From Novipirellula aureliae (lineage in GTDB: Bacteria; Planctomycetota; Planctomycetia; Pirellulales; Pirellulaceae): a stretch of 64,000 bases of DNA. Positions 1 through 9,604 of this stretch are shown one piece after another; the stretch's first letter is position 1; every line of letters starts with the position of its first letter. The position numbers and the translations under genes are program-made. Under the pieces are notes generated by a model. It did not search any database. It saw only the letters and a program-made list of their open reading frames with translations, and had not been told where the DNA came from. Where the stretch lies: NCBI RefSeq assembly GCF_007860185.1, contig NZ_SJPY01000003.1, positions 620,001-684,000 on the forward strand, read 5' to 3'.

Positions 1-629
1 TAAGAGGCAATCGCCAAACCTCGTATGATTTCGACGATGTCCATCGAGCGAATGTTGAACTCTTCAATCACACCACCCTGAGCAAGCGCTTGCTCCGTCA
101 GGTGTTGGCCCGACCCGATCTGCAACCGATCAGCGACCGGAATTCGCTTGATCGCCGCCGCTTCGGGCCAAAGCCCTCGCGTGGGTGACAGCTGAACCCC
201 TTGGCGGACCGCAGAGTCCCAGTCGACACGATTCTGCCATCCTCGATACCGGATCGCGATCTGCATCGCCGCATCGACATTTTCACGCACCTTCGGCAAC
301 ATGCCCAAATGCCAATAACATTCCCCCAACATCGCATAGACCGGAATCGCATCGATCCAGCGACCGTTGATGTCCTTGCGTGTTCGGTGTAGAGCATTTT
401 CGAATGCATCGGTCGCATTCTCCAAGTCGCCACTACGATAGATCCGCAGAGCCACAAAGTATTCCTGCGGCGGGTAGGTTGTCGAATTGGGCTCGACACC
501 TCCGAGGGTCCCGAAATTCCCCAATCCACCCGCCTGCGAAAAAGCGGAATCAGCGAAACATGCAAAGACCATCGCCAAGAAGCAAAAGTGCAGAACCAAG
601 CGGCAGACGCCGGACAATTTGTGTGTCAA
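1..629 (-). CDS. Secreted TPR-like protein, N-terminal part (cut by window start)
   Basis: The reading frame is open from the window edge up to a stop just above 630, and the gene continues beyond position 1. A TTG at 629 gives a good signal peptide (THKLSGVCRLVLHFCFLAM, then a hydrophobic run ending near ADSAFSQA). An internal ATG at 572 is the only ATG nearby but would leave a shortened signal. The mature part begins Gly-rich, then contains YFVALRIYRSGDLENATDAF followed by a second helix pair (YAMLGECYWHLGMLPKVREN), which looks like tetratricopeptide repeats. This suggests an exported scaffold protein. The family cannot be named from this fragment. Confidence 0.6.
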   Translation of the reverse strand, partial: MTHKLSGVCRLVLHFCFLAMVFACFADSAFSQAGGLGNFGTLGGVEPNSTTYPPQEYFVALRIYRSGDLENATDAFENALHRTRKDINGRWIDAIPVYAMLGECYWHLGMLPKVRENVDAAMQIAIRYRGWQNRVDWDSAVRQGVQLSPTRGLWPEAAAIKRIPVADRLQIGSGQHLTEQALAQGGVIEEFNIRSMDIVEIIRGLAIAS

Positions 630-940
630 AGTAAACCCAAACCATTGGAGTCAAGCGGAACGAAAAGCTGCGATAACTCGCACCCTCTATGTTACGAGCA
701 AACCAGGCCAACGTCGAACATTTTCGCAGGTCGGGACGCTGCGTTGACGCATATTCCTCGATCGAGGTCCCATTGTAAGGAAAAGTCGATTTTCGTGGGG
801 GGGACCACCGCAGCCAAATTTCCTCAATTTCGTCCCCATACAACGCACCGATCCAATCTCTGGCGAGATCGGCTACCGCAAAATCAGATCAGGTTGAACC
901 GCTTGTACTTTGTCAGCGCTTGATGAGAGGCTCGGCCGAA

Positions 941-997
941 GAGTGGCAGGGGCATCTTGCCCCAGTAAGCTGCGGCTGGAAGCCACCGCCACGAAAG
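941..997. repeat. 57-bp dispersed element, copy 1
   Basis: Nearly identical to 6099-6155: GAGTGGC(A/C)GGGGCATCTTGCCCC, then GTAAGCTGCGGCTGGA, a GCCACnGCCACGAAAG end and few mismatches. GGGGCATCTTGCCCC can fold as a hairpin. It lies 34 bp past the mutY stop, on the 3' side of that minus-strand operon. The rest of 630-1030 shows no gene. Confidence 0.75.
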
Positions 998-1030
998 ATC
1001 CAACCCTTCCTTCTTCGTCGTGACAAAGGA

Positions 1031-2200
1031 CTAGGCTATCCCGTCCGCAATCTTGCGGCCCGTCGCACTCATCGGCAGATCTCGAAGTTCGTCGGCGGTG
1101 ACAAACGACCAGGGGTGATCGGCTTTCCAACGCCCTTTCGCCTTGCACGATAGCGTTGCTGAAAACACCTCGAGACGTATACGATACTTGGTCACGGCGT
1201 GCTTAATGGTTGCAACCGAAGTCGCTGGAGTGACGACACCCGACAATTCCTGACCTAGAAAATCGGCCGCAGCGGCCACGGATTCGAATTTCCCGTTCGT
1301 CACTCTTGGAAAATCCCACAATCCAGCCCAACGTTCTGGTTTTGGAATCGGGCGGACGAGGTAGCGATCCCCTGTCTCATTGGCAATGACAAAGGCGAAC
1401 TCGAGGCGATCTTCGTACTTGATATTTTTCACCTTACCAGGAATTTGCTCTTGCAACCCAAGCTTGTAGGCGCTGCATAAAGTTTGCACTGGACACTCAT
1501 CACAGTTTGGATTTCGGGGCGTGCAAACCAATGCTCCTAGTTCCATTGCCGCTTGGTTGAAGACCGCTGGACCAGTGGCTAATTGCTGCTGTCGACTAGG
1601 CGGCAACATCGCTTCAGCAATATCCCAAAGCAAACGGGTGGTTCCTTTTTCACCGAGCCGGCCACGAACGGCCGCCCAACGGCTAAAGACGCGTTGAGTA
1701 TTGCCTTCGAGAATTGGGACTTTTTGGTTTTGCGAGATCGATAGAATCGCGCCTGCGGTGTAACGTCCGATCCCTGGGAGGTTGATGACGTCTTCGTAGG
1801 TCGTTGGAAACACACCACCATGCTTTTCACAGATTTGTTTTGCCGCGGCGTGCATCGATCGAGCGCGGCGGTAATAGCCAAGCCCTTCCCACTGGCTCAT
1901 CAATGCCGTTTCCTCTGCCGCCGCCAACTGTTCCACCTTCGGATAGAACTTCATGAACTTTTTGTAGTACGCCGTGACCGTTGCCACCTGCGTTTGTTGG
2001 AGCATGATTTCGCTAATCCAAACCCGGTAAGGGTCGTTCAGCGGTTCGCCAACGGGAGTTCGCCAAGGCAAGGCGCGAGCATGCATGGTAAACCATTTGA
2101 TTAGCCGCACTCGCAGGCGGCTGCGCCATCGAGCATCGTTCCATCGGGGATCATGCAAAACGGGTTCGTTTGAAACCGCAGCGTGTTTCGGCTCGCTCAC
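1031..2200 (-). CDS. mutY: A/G-specific adenine glycosylase MutY
   Basis: Removes adenine mispaired with 8-oxoguanine (base-excision repair). The 389 residues show the HhH-GPD fold: LPWRT at 44-48, WISEIMLQQTQV at 61-72 with the catalytic Glu64, and the hairpin LPGIGRYTAG at 141-150. The iron-sulfur loop has C226-x6-C233-x2-C236-x5-C242. The C-terminal 150 residues fit the NUDIX-like domain that reads 8-oxoG. The position of the catalytic Asp (LDGN in Escherichia coli) reads LEGN, with Glu165. The start is GTG at 2200 and overlaps the stop of the upstream PDZ gene by 4 nt (GTGA), so the two are probably translationally coupled. Confidence 0.93.
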   Translation of the reverse strand: MSEPKHAAVSNEPVLHDPRWNDARWRSRLRVRLIKWFTMHARALPWRTPVGEPLNDPYRVWISEIMLQQTQVATVTAYYKKFMKFYPKVEQLAAAEETALMSQWEGLGYYRRARSMHAAAKQICEKHGGVFPTTYEDVINLPGIGRYTAGAILSISQNQKVPILEGNTQRVFSRWAAVRGRLGEKGTTRLLWDIAEAMLPPSRQQQLATGPAVFNQAAMELGALVCTPRNPNCDECPVQTLCSAYKLGLQEQIPGKVKNIKYEDRLEFAFVIANETGDRYLVRPIPKPERWAGLWDFPRVTNGKFESVAAAADFLGQELSGVVTPATSVATIKHAVTKYRIRLEVFSATLSCKAKGRWKADHPWSFVTADELRDLPMSATGRKIADGIA

Positions 2201-3384
2201 TCGATATCGTACTTTCCAAGACTGAGTTTGACGGATTTCCGTTTCCCATTTCGAAGATACTGAACTTCGACTTGGTCGCCGGGAACTTTTTGATTGATTG
2301 CCGCTTGTAGATCCTCGAAGCTATCAATTTTCACGTCATCGATTCCGACGATTTCATCGCCCGACTCGATGCCTGCGAGTTGAGCGGGTTTCCCGATCGT
2401 GACCTCATTGACTCTGCACGTGTTCATCCCTGTTAAACAACTGACTCCCAAAAAACCACCTTGGCGAAGGTCGATGTGCAATCCCGGTAAATTGATTCGC
2501 ATTTCATCCACTTTTTCTGCTGGGATTCCGGTCCCCATAAGACTGAGCGAGATGCGCACGGGGATTTTTGCGATTTCGTCCGCCAATTCGTTGTCGAGGT
2601 GGACATAGCGAAATTCTAAGGCATCGACTCGCGTCATTGCTTGTAGTGGGCGAAGGGTTGCGACCGTGACATCGCCATCGACAATAGCCACTGTTTTTAA
2701 ATCGGGCATTTCGACGAGCCGAGCGATCACGTCGGGCCTAATCGCCGGACCTTTGACGCGAGCGAATTCAATATTCTTGACCCATCGCAGCCAACCGAGC
2801 GAGTCGATTTCCCCCGACCAATTTTCATCGATTTGGACGATGACGGCGGGGGTTGAAACGGCTCGCACCATGAAGTCATCGATCCCAATTCGAACTCCCG
2901 CGCGAGTCAATGCCTCGCCTGCTTGTGATTCACGAACCGTCCGTACCTCTTCGACGGATGCCTTCGCCAATGCCGCGCGACTGGCGGTATTCGCTTCGCT
3001 CATCCTCTTTAGCTCGCCCCAAGCGCCATCCTCTTTCTCAGGAGGCCCCGCCAATGCAATTTCCGTCAAACAGTGCATTGCACGGTCGATCGTTTCCAAA
3101 TCACCCCGCTCCATCACGTTGACGAGTGCCGGGACCGCAGCCGATCCGACATCGATCAATTTTCGAGTCGCTGCCTTCCGCCGATGAAATTGATCGTCAC
3201 CAAGGTCGGCAACCCACTGGGCGAGTTGCGTTTCGCTCACACCATCTTCCGTCACCCGATTCCCTGCGGCGGGTAAGTTTGCCGTTTCGACCTGAGCCAA
3301 CGATACCGATGGACTCACTGCAGCCAATAGCAAGCTACCCAACAACAATCGATGCGAGAGATCGGCAAAAAAAAGACGATTCAT
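2197..3384 (-). CDS. Secreted PDZ-domain protein
   Basis: From ATG 3384 the protein begins MNRLFFADLSHRLLLGSLLL and has a clean signal peptide ending near SLAQ; an upstream ATG at 3432 would add 16 residues before it. After the signal comes a HEAT-like helical stretch (DDQFHRRKAATRKLIDVGSA), then a beta/leucine-rich middle. The last 85 residues are a PDZ domain, with a GFLGVSC start and GIESGDEIVGIDD. There is no Ser-protease domain, so it is probably a periplasmic or surface binding protein and not an HtrA. It overlaps mutY by 4 nt, a link with no obvious functional meaning. Confidence 0.75.
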   Translation of the reverse strand: MNRLFFADLSHRLLLGSLLLAAVSPSVSLAQVETANLPAAGNRVTEDGVSETQLAQWVADLGDDQFHRRKAATRKLIDVGSAAVPALVNVMERGDLETIDRAMHCLTEIALAGPPEKEDGAWGELKRMSEANTASRAALAKASVEEVRTVRESQAGEALTRAGVRIGIDDFMVRAVSTPAVIVQIDENWSGEIDSLGWLRWVKNIEFARVKGPAIRPDVIARLVEMPDLKTVAIVDGDVTVATLRPLQAMTRVDALEFRYVHLDNELADEIAKIPVRISLSLMGTGIPAEKVDEMRINLPGLHIDLRQGGFLGVSCLTGMNTCRVNEVTIGKPAQLAGIESGDEIVGIDDVKIDSFEDLQAAINQKVPGDQVEVQYLRNGKRKSVKLSLGKYDIE

Positions 3385-3432
3385 ACAAAATCTGCTTAAA
3401 AAAGGGCACTTCTCAGTCAACGATAACACCAT

Positions 3433-3839
3433 CCAGTATTAAAAAACACTCCCGCCATGATTCCTGTCACGACATTGTATGGTAGCGAGAAGCGGGCGTT
3501 TGGTCTAATCGGGTCGGCGCCAGGTGACTTCACCCTCCCCGTCCGTTGCTTCCACTGGACGGTGTTGCTCTTCACGTCAAGCGGAAATCATTTTCGGAGT
3601 GAAGACGGAAAGTGGGCCCGAGCCGATCCGCGGACGCTTTCCGCTCGCTGAGCAGCGTGACGTTGCGGCGAAGCCAAGCTGCGACAATCGTCACGAATCG
3701 AATAATCGTTACGAAGGATAGCGTCTTCTTGTTCCGAATGGTTCACCCGAGCCAATTGAAAGCAGATTTTGGGACGGACATAGTACAGAATGAATAGAGT
3801 GATGTTCCTACTCTTTGCCTCACACTTCGGTGAGAGAAC
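3433..3839. other. Intergenic, no gene seen
   Basis: Divergent region between the PDZ gene and the diguanylate cyclase. It has no convincing coding frame. An 18-bp-spaced direct repeat AATCGTCACGAA / AATCGTTACGAA occurs near 3685-3715 and could be a regulator site. This is weak evidence. Confidence 0.4.
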
Positions 3840-5135
3840 GTGCTGAAGCTCTACTTATCTTCTCTTCGACTGGCAGTGGCTCTCGTCCTATTCGGCGTGA
3901 GTTTCGTTATCGCTGTGAAGCATTTGGGCTTTCTTCCCGAATCCATTCAGGGCAACGGACGACTTTTGATTCGTTTCGTAGCACTCAGCATTCTTGGCGG
4001 GATCGGTGCCTATGCGATGGTCGCTTCGCAAATCATGAATTCGTTCAAAGTCACCGAGGTCGTCGCGGCTCGGGTCCGACGCTCGCTTGACGCATTCGCG
4101 GAGGGTTTGATCATTCTTGATGAAAACGAACGAATCGTTTTAGCCAATCGATCCGCTGCAGAAACTTTCAACAAAAAGCAAGACGACCTGATCGGACTCC
4201 GTGCCAGTTCACTCAGTTGGATCGCAGCATCCAAGACGAATCCCTGGATTCAAGCCGCAGAAACGTTCGCGCCGCAAGTCGATCAGCGAATGCGCTTCAA
4301 CCATCCCGATGGTCGAGAAAGTTCCTTCTCCGTCAACGCTTCTCCGATTGAAGCATCGGACTCGATCCCTAGCGGTGTGTTGGTGACGTTTCGTGACGTG
4401 ACCGACGAAGAGGCACAGCGAGCAGAGATAGAGGAAACGCTCAACTCGCTTCGACATACACATGACGAAATTCGTATCCGTAATCACGAACTGCAAATTC
4501 TGGCCAGCCACGATGCGTTAACCGGATGCCTCAATCGACGAGCCTTGTTTGAATTCTTCGACGAAGCCTGGGCTCGTCGCCACCAACACCCCGGATCGTT
4601 GGCTTGTTTGATGTTCGACAACGATCATTTTAAACAGGTTAACGACACTTACGGACACCAAGTAGGTGATACCGTATTGACGCGAGTCGCTGACGTATTG
4701 AAAGAGGCTTTCGTCTCGCCGGCAGTGGTGTGCCGCTACGGCGGTGAGGAATTCTGCGTGCTCATGGAAAATGTGATGTTGCCCGAAGTGCTAGCAGCGG
4801 CTGAATCCGCACGCCAGCAAATCGAGGCTTTAAGGTTCGAACATCCCGCCGAACTTCGAATAACGATTAGCATCGGTATCTCGCTTAGCGACTTCGGCTC
4901 GGCCGACATTCAAGAACTCATTCACCAATCCGACCAATGTCTCTACGTCGCAAAAGAACACGGACGAAATCAAGTCGTTGTGTTTGATGAACGTGTCAAG
5001 ATGGAAGAAGCCCCCGGAAGTTGTCGCGCTGCCGATTCTCCGAGAGCGGAACCTCGTTGCGAAACCGTTCGAGGAATCGTGGCGCTACTCGAAACCCTCG
5101 ACCAAGACGCCGAATCACCGCTCCATCAAGCCTAG
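3840..5135 (+). CDS. Membrane PAS-GGDEF diguanylate cyclase
   Basis: Probably makes cyclic di-GMP from GTP at the membrane. The 431 residues contain two N-terminal membrane helices (about 6-27 and 43-62), a PAS-like domain (about 85-200; GLIILDENERIVLANRSA), a short coiled linker and a C-terminal GGDEF domain. HDALTGCLNRRALF, FDNDHFKQVNDTYGHQVGD and the active-site GGEEF (301-305) are all intact, so activity is likely. The RxxD inhibitory I-site expected before RYGGEEF is absent (VSPA instead), so product inhibition at that site is unlikely. The start is GTG 3840 with GGTGAG a few bases upstream. Confidence 0.85.
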   Translation: MLKLYLSSLRLAVALVLFGVSFVIAVKHLGFLPESIQGNGRLLIRFVALSILGGIGAYAMVASQIMNSFKVTEVVAARVRRSLDAFAEGLIILDENERIVLANRSAAETFNKKQDDLIGLRASSLSWIAASKTNPWIQAAETFAPQVDQRMRFNHPDGRESSFSVNASPIEASDSIPSGVLVTFRDVTDEEAQRAEIEETLNSLRHTHDEIRIRNHELQILASHDALTGCLNRRALFEFFDEAWARRHQHPGSLACLMFDNDHFKQVNDTYGHQVGDTVLTRVADVLKEAFVSPAVVCRYGGEEFCVLMENVMLPEVLAAAESARQQIEALRFEHPAELRITISIGISLSDFGSADIQELIHQSDQCLYVAKEHGRNQVVVFDERVKMEEAPGSCRAADSPRAEPRCETVRGIVALLETLDQDAESPLHQA

Positions 5136-5400
5136 TGCTGCGTCCAAATCAAAAATCAGGGTTGGTCGTCGTGGACGAGACCTTGAAGCACGAGTGCTTT
5201 GTCCATATTGAAAATCAGGCTCGACCGAAAAATCCGTGGATTGATTCATCCATCCCAAGTACCGAAGGGTAGGTTTTTCAGGCACCGCAGGGCAAAAAGG
5301 ATGTTTTCGGTGTATCGGCAATCTGACGTTCAAGAATAATCCTTGGCAAAACAAGCCGTTTTATCAAGGCCAAGCGAGACATTCTTCCCTCCCTGACCCC

Positions 5401-5460
5401 GTTGTCCCTAAGTAAGTTGTCCCTAAGTAAGTTGTCCCTAAGTAAGTTGTCCCTCAGCAG
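5401..5460. repeat. 15-bp tandem repeat, four units
   Basis: GTTGTCCCTAAGTAA occurs three times exactly (5401-5445) and once in diverged form (5446-5460). It is followed by several GGCCGGAGGCC motifs in both orientations (5466-5476, 5544-5554, 5735-5745, and a near copy at 5488-5498). No gene is seen in 5136-5772. Confidence 0.85.
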
Positions 5461-5591
5461 AACTAGGCCGGAGGCCAAAACATCCACTGCCGGAGGCCGA
5501 AACGATCCACAGGCCAGAGGGCGACACATTACGATGATGTATCGGCCTCCGGCCTTGCGACGCCCTAAACACCTTCGATTCGGTGGCTTAC

Positions 5592-5709
5592 CGGGCTGTC
5601 GATTTAATCGGTTTGACTCGACTTATTGTTTAACGCCAAGCCATAGGCGACCGATTATGAAGAAGCTGACGCCTTCGGCTAAGCGTTAAACGATTAAATC
5701 GACAGCCCG
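5592..5709. repeat. Long inverted repeat, 118 bp
   Basis: The 19-bp arms at 5592-5610 (CGGGCTGTCGATTTAATCG) and 5691-5709 are perfect complements. A second nested pair, GTTTAACGC (5628-5636) and GCGTTAAAC (5683-5691), also matches. It could fold into a long cruciform or be a small non-autonomous mobile element. It lies just before a transposase remnant. Confidence 0.75.
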
Positions 5710-5772
5710 TTACACCACCGACAAGGATGTAGTCGGCCTCCGGCCTGAAAACAATGCGACGTCGGTCGAGAA

Positions 5773-6054
5773 GTGATGAATGACATTCACAAATCGGCTC
5801 GTCGTCGGCACCGAGCAAAGACGCCGAAGGAGGAGTCCAAGATCGCATACCGTCGCCGCCGTCACTTCGGCGAAACACCGTTCGCGGTCATCGCCATCAA
5901 CGTGATGTTCGATCTGCCTCGCTTCTTGCTCCGAGGTATCGAGGGAGTCGAGCAAGAGTGGCAATGGGTATCGCGACTGCCATGCCCCAAAAAAACTTCC
6001 GCAACTTCCTTTTCACCCACAATTTCTGCTGAAGAGCCTAAAATGAAAGATTGA
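5773..6054 (+). pseudogene. Transposase C-terminal remnant (IS1182-like)
   Basis: The frame reads RRRHRAKTPKEESKIAYRRRR, then PFAVIAINVMFDLPRFLLRG and IEGVEQEWQWV. This follows the end of planctomycete IS1182-type DDE transposases, where an RRR..VEPVFG..K segment is followed by FRRFLLRGLEKV..EW. After WQWV the homology continues one frame over (ATAMPQKNFRNFLFTHNF, then a stop), where the family has ..TA.NLKKL. Only the last ~80 residues survive and the frame is shifted, so it is a dead fragment. The assignment is from memory of the family pattern. Confidence 0.55.
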
Positions 6055-6098
6055 CAGAGCACTCGTGCTATGCCACAGCTAAATTAAGGCTTGCAACC

Positions 6099-6155
6099 GA
6101 GTGGCCGGGGCATCTTGCCCCCGTAAGCTGCGGCTGGAGGCCACGGCCACGAAAG
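6099..6155. repeat. 57-bp dispersed element, copy 2
   Basis: Second copy of the element at 941-997, in the same orientation and again just beyond the 3' end of a minus-strand operon (59 bp past the RND pump stop). The shared position suggests a role at transcript ends. Confidence 0.75.
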
Positions 6156-6214
6156 ACACTTACCCATTGGTGTGATTCGTGGATAAAAGAATCTTGAGAA
6201 TCGAGAGGCACTTG

Positions 6215-9200
6215 CTAGACCACCGGTTTGACCCCAAATGTTTCGACCAACACCGCGTAGAACGCGGGGATGACAAACAGTGTTAGCGTGGTTGTGAACA
6301 ATAAACCGACAATCATGCACCACGCCAATCCAATCCATAGTGGTCCGCCACTCAGAGCTAACGGCAACAATCCTCCGACGGTGGTTGCCGTCGTTAAAAA
6401 GATCGGCAACATTCGCTGCTTACCTGCTTCGACCAAACAGCGACGAAACTCCTGTTTCGTTATACCGCAGATTGGACCATGGCCGTCGGAAACGGATATT
6501 CTTTCTCGAATCAGAATATCAGCGAACTCGACAAAAATGATCGCGGTGTTAAGCACGATTCCAAACAATGCTAAGATTCCGATCTGAGGCATGAAGCCAA
6601 GGGTGTTGTCGGTGACCGATAGACCAAGCCATGCGCCAACGAGTGCCAGCGGTAACGTCGCAAGGATCATGAACGGTTTGAACCATCCGTTGTACTGAAA
6701 AATCAAGCATAGAACGATCAAGATGAAAGAGATCAAGAATGAAACCCCCATCTGGGCTCCCGATTCTTGGCTCTCTTGGAAAGCCCCGCCCGGTTCGATC
6801 CAAAACCCAGACGGTAGTGACGCTTCAAGTTGTTTTAGTTCATCCGATTTGAGAACTCGCGATACGACATCGTTCCCAGTCACACCCGGTTCCATTTGCG
6901 AGGAGACTTCAATGACGCGGTTCATGTTACGACGCTGGATCTTGGCTGGCTCCCATGAAAACTCAAACCGAGCAAGTGACTCGAGCGGAATCTTTCCGTT
7001 GTCGCCTTCGACAAACGCTTCTTTCAAACTGCGAATCGACATCTCCGATTCCGGTTTCCGGCGGAGCCGAAAGTAAATCGGGACCTGATGATCGCCCTCG
7101 CGAAAGGTCGTTAACTTCAGTCCTGAATAGTAGGAATTGAGTGTTCTGGCGACTTGAGCGTTCGTGACTCCTGACAATGTGGCTCGATCCTTGTCCACGT
7201 CGACTCGCACTTGGTATCCATTGACGCCCCATGAATCGTGGACATTCCAAGTTTCGGCCTGAGCATTGACGATCGTCAACACTTGATCGGAAACCCGATG
7301 AAGCTCGGTCGTATCGGCAAATCCGGTACCAATGATGCGAAAGACAAGCGGATCCGCAGGAGGACCGAGAGCCAACTTCACAGGCACCACACGAGCGTTA
7401 ACGATCGGCTTGAGGTTCAACTCGGCATCACCGCGCTCACAAACGTTCCGCAACCGCTGTGCAAACTCGGCCGTAAAACGAGGATCGGTTGTCCGCACCA
7501 GGATTTCGGCATAGTTTCGTGTCGGTGGCTCAGGGTTCCACGCCAAAGCCCATCGCGACCCACCGCCGCCAACCATTGTTCGCATCGCTCGAAGCCGCTC
7601 CCTGTGTCCGTTTGCATTTGGATCATTAGGATCGATAGGACTGAGCAACTGAATGCGTTGCTCGACCTGTTTCGCAATTTCGTCAGTTTGCCAAATCGTC
7701 GCCGTTTCGGGCAGCCAGACTTTCACCGCAAATTGATCGCTCGACGCATCGGGGAAGAACTCGGAGCTAACGGGCAATTGCATGATAAATACACACACGG
7801 CTAAGGTCGCAGCCAACGTCAACCACTTGAATCGAATCGCCAACATGCCAATCCATCCATAGATCCGAAACAAGATATTCTTGTCGCCACGACGGTAGAC
7901 CGGAGCTTCCATTTTGATTGGATCGGGTTCGGGACGAACGGGGGCCTTTCGGCGTTGTGAAGCGAGCGGTCGAATCAGGCGACTGAGGGCGTTTACCATT
8001 TTCATGAATAGCGCAACGACAGGCGACGCAAGTTCATGATCTTTCGGCCCGCGAATGAATATACCTGCCAACACGACGCATAGCGTCATCGCCAATACCC
8101 AGCTAAGCGCTAATGTCGTTGACACGGTTACGGGCAAGCTGTAGATGTACTCTTTCGCGCCCCCTTCAAGTGCGTACATCATCGGAATGAAAGCAGCCAT
8201 GGTTGTTAAGGTGCCAACCAGCATCGGTATTGCCAGCGTGTTCGCTCCTTCGATCGCCGCTTGGTACGGCTTCATTCCTGCGATCTGGTTCGTACGCGCT
8301 TGGTCACAAACTTGGACCGCATTGTCGACCAGCAAGCCCAGCGAGATAATGATCGCTGCCATCGAAACTTGTTCTAATTGGACATCGAACAGCGTGATGA
8401 CACCGAGCGAAGCGATCACGACAACCGGGATATTGGTGGCCATGACAAACGAAGTGCGAAAGCCGACGACGAGATAGACGACAACGATCACAATCACAAT
8501 TGCTTCGACAAAGTTGATGATAACATCGTTGACTTTCACTGCCACATTTTCAGATTGGTCCGAAACGGCCGTAACCGCAACATCGGGCGGCAAACGACGC
8601 TCGACCTCCACCAATTCATGTACCTTCCGTTTCGCTGCTGCGCAAACATCGATGATGTTGGCACCCGATTGCATCGTGACCCCAATCGATACCGCTGGCT
8701 CCGAATGTTCGCAGTCCCCAAACCGACAAATCGTTCTTGGTGGATCCTCGTAGTCGCGAATGACCGTAAGGCCCAAGTTGGACAAGTAAACGCTGTTATC
8801 ATCGTCGCTCGATTTCAAATCATTCGATTTTACCGTACTGGCGATACTCTTGATTTCATCGATCGCATTGAATTCGCCTCCTGGTTTCACATTGTAGTGC
8901 CCCGCCCGCGTCGATATTTCACCGCCCGGTTCAATGATGTTTCGTTCTGCTGCCAACCGTTCTAATTGGTTGCTGGTCAATGCAAGTTGCGACCAATTCC
9001 CTAGCTCCGATTCGATATAGACAGCCTCATCGCGGACCCCAAACTTTTCCACTTTTGCAACGCCAGGCAATAACCGTAGCGCATCTTCGATCGTTTCCGA
9101 AAAGACTTCCAACTGGCGATGGCTATAACGATCTTGCTCGCGAACTTCGCTGCGACCATGAACCGGAATTTGATGAACCGCCAAAACCAATACCGCCGTG

Positions 9201-9604
9201 TCCCCAAACTCATCGTTCACGACGGGGTGAATCGAAGGGTCTGGCATCGCCGCAAGCGAGACTTTTGCTCGGACTTTGTCCCAAACGTTTTGGATCTTTT
9301 CAGGTTTGACTCGGTCATCAAGCTCAACAAAAATTGTCGATCGGCCAACCAGTGTTGTGGAACGAACCGTGTCGACTTCTTCAATGCTAACAATCTCTTG
9401 CTCCAGCTTATCGGTTACCAACTCTTCCACCTTCTCCGCTGGTGCTCCTGGCCAAACGGTGGAAACGACGCAGACGCGAATCGTAAACTCAGGATCTTCT
9501 CGCCGTGGCATGGTGAAGAATGACATCGTTCCCCAAGCCATCAGCATGGCAACAATCGACACGACGATCGGTTTGTATTTGACGGACCAACTTGGCAAAC
9601 TCAT
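6215..9604 (-). CDS. RND efflux pump, inner-membrane permease (AcrB/MMPL-type)
   Basis: Proton-driven export of small molecules through a tripartite pump. The 1129 residues have the RND layout: one N-terminal helix (about 10-30), a large periplasmic loop (PGAPAEKVEELVTDKLEQEI), six helices, a cytoplasmic link, then a second copy of the same plan. The proton-relay helix reads SLGLLVDNAVQVCDQA, so the first Asp of the usual VDD pair is kept and the second is Asn. It is preceded by its adaptor gene, which it overlaps by 4 nt (ATGA, 9601-9604). No outer-membrane TolC-like gene is nearby. Substrate unknown. Confidence 0.92.
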   Translation of the reverse strand: MSLPSWSVKYKPIVVSIVAMLMAWGTMSFFTMPRREDPEFTIRVCVVSTVWPGAPAEKVEELVTDKLEQEIVSIEEVDTVRSTTLVGRSTIFVELDDRVKPEKIQNVWDKVRAKVSLAAMPDPSIHPVVNDEFGDTAVLVLAVHQIPVHGRSEVREQDRYSHRQLEVFSETIEDALRLLPGVAKVEKFGVRDEAVYIESELGNWSQLALTSNQLERLAAERNIIEPGGEISTRAGHYNVKPGGEFNAIDEIKSIASTVKSNDLKSSDDDNSVYLSNLGLTVIRDYEDPPRTICRFGDCEHSEPAVSIGVTMQSGANIIDVCAAAKRKVHELVEVERRLPPDVAVTAVSDQSENVAVKVNDVIINFVEAIVIVIVVVYLVVGFRTSFVMATNIPVVVIASLGVITLFDVQLEQVSMAAIIISLGLLVDNAVQVCDQARTNQIAGMKPYQAAIEGANTLAIPMLVGTLTTMAAFIPMMYALEGGAKEYIYSLPVTVSTTLALSWVLAMTLCVVLAGIFIRGPKDHELASPVVALFMKMVNALSRLIRPLASQRRKAPVRPEPDPIKMEAPVYRRGDKNILFRIYGWIGMLAIRFKWLTLAATLAVCVFIMQLPVSSEFFPDASSDQFAVKVWLPETATIWQTDEIAKQVEQRIQLLSPIDPNDPNANGHRERLRAMRTMVGGGGSRWALAWNPEPPTRNYAEILVRTTDPRFTAEFAQRLRNVCERGDAELNLKPIVNARVVPVKLALGPPADPLVFRIIGTGFADTTELHRVSDQVLTIVNAQAETWNVHDSWGVNGYQVRVDVDKDRATLSGVTNAQVARTLNSYYSGLKLTTFREGDHQVPIYFRLRRKPESEMSIRSLKEAFVEGDNGKIPLESLARFEFSWEPAKIQRRNMNRVIEVSSQMEPGVTGNDVVSRVLKSDELKQLEASLPSGFWIEPGGAFQESQESGAQMGVSFLISFILIVLCLIFQYNGWFKPFMILATLPLALVGAWLGLSVTDNTLGFMPQIGILALFGIVLNTAIIFVEFADILIRERISVSDGHGPICGITKQEFRRCLVEAGKQRMLPIFLTTATTVGGLLPLALSGGPLWIGLAWCMIVGLLFTTTLTLFVIPAFYAVLVETFGVKPVV

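Noticed and set aside
7238-7804. 188-codon plus frame
   Set aside because: Antisense to the RND pump gene, whose domain order is complete on the minus strand.
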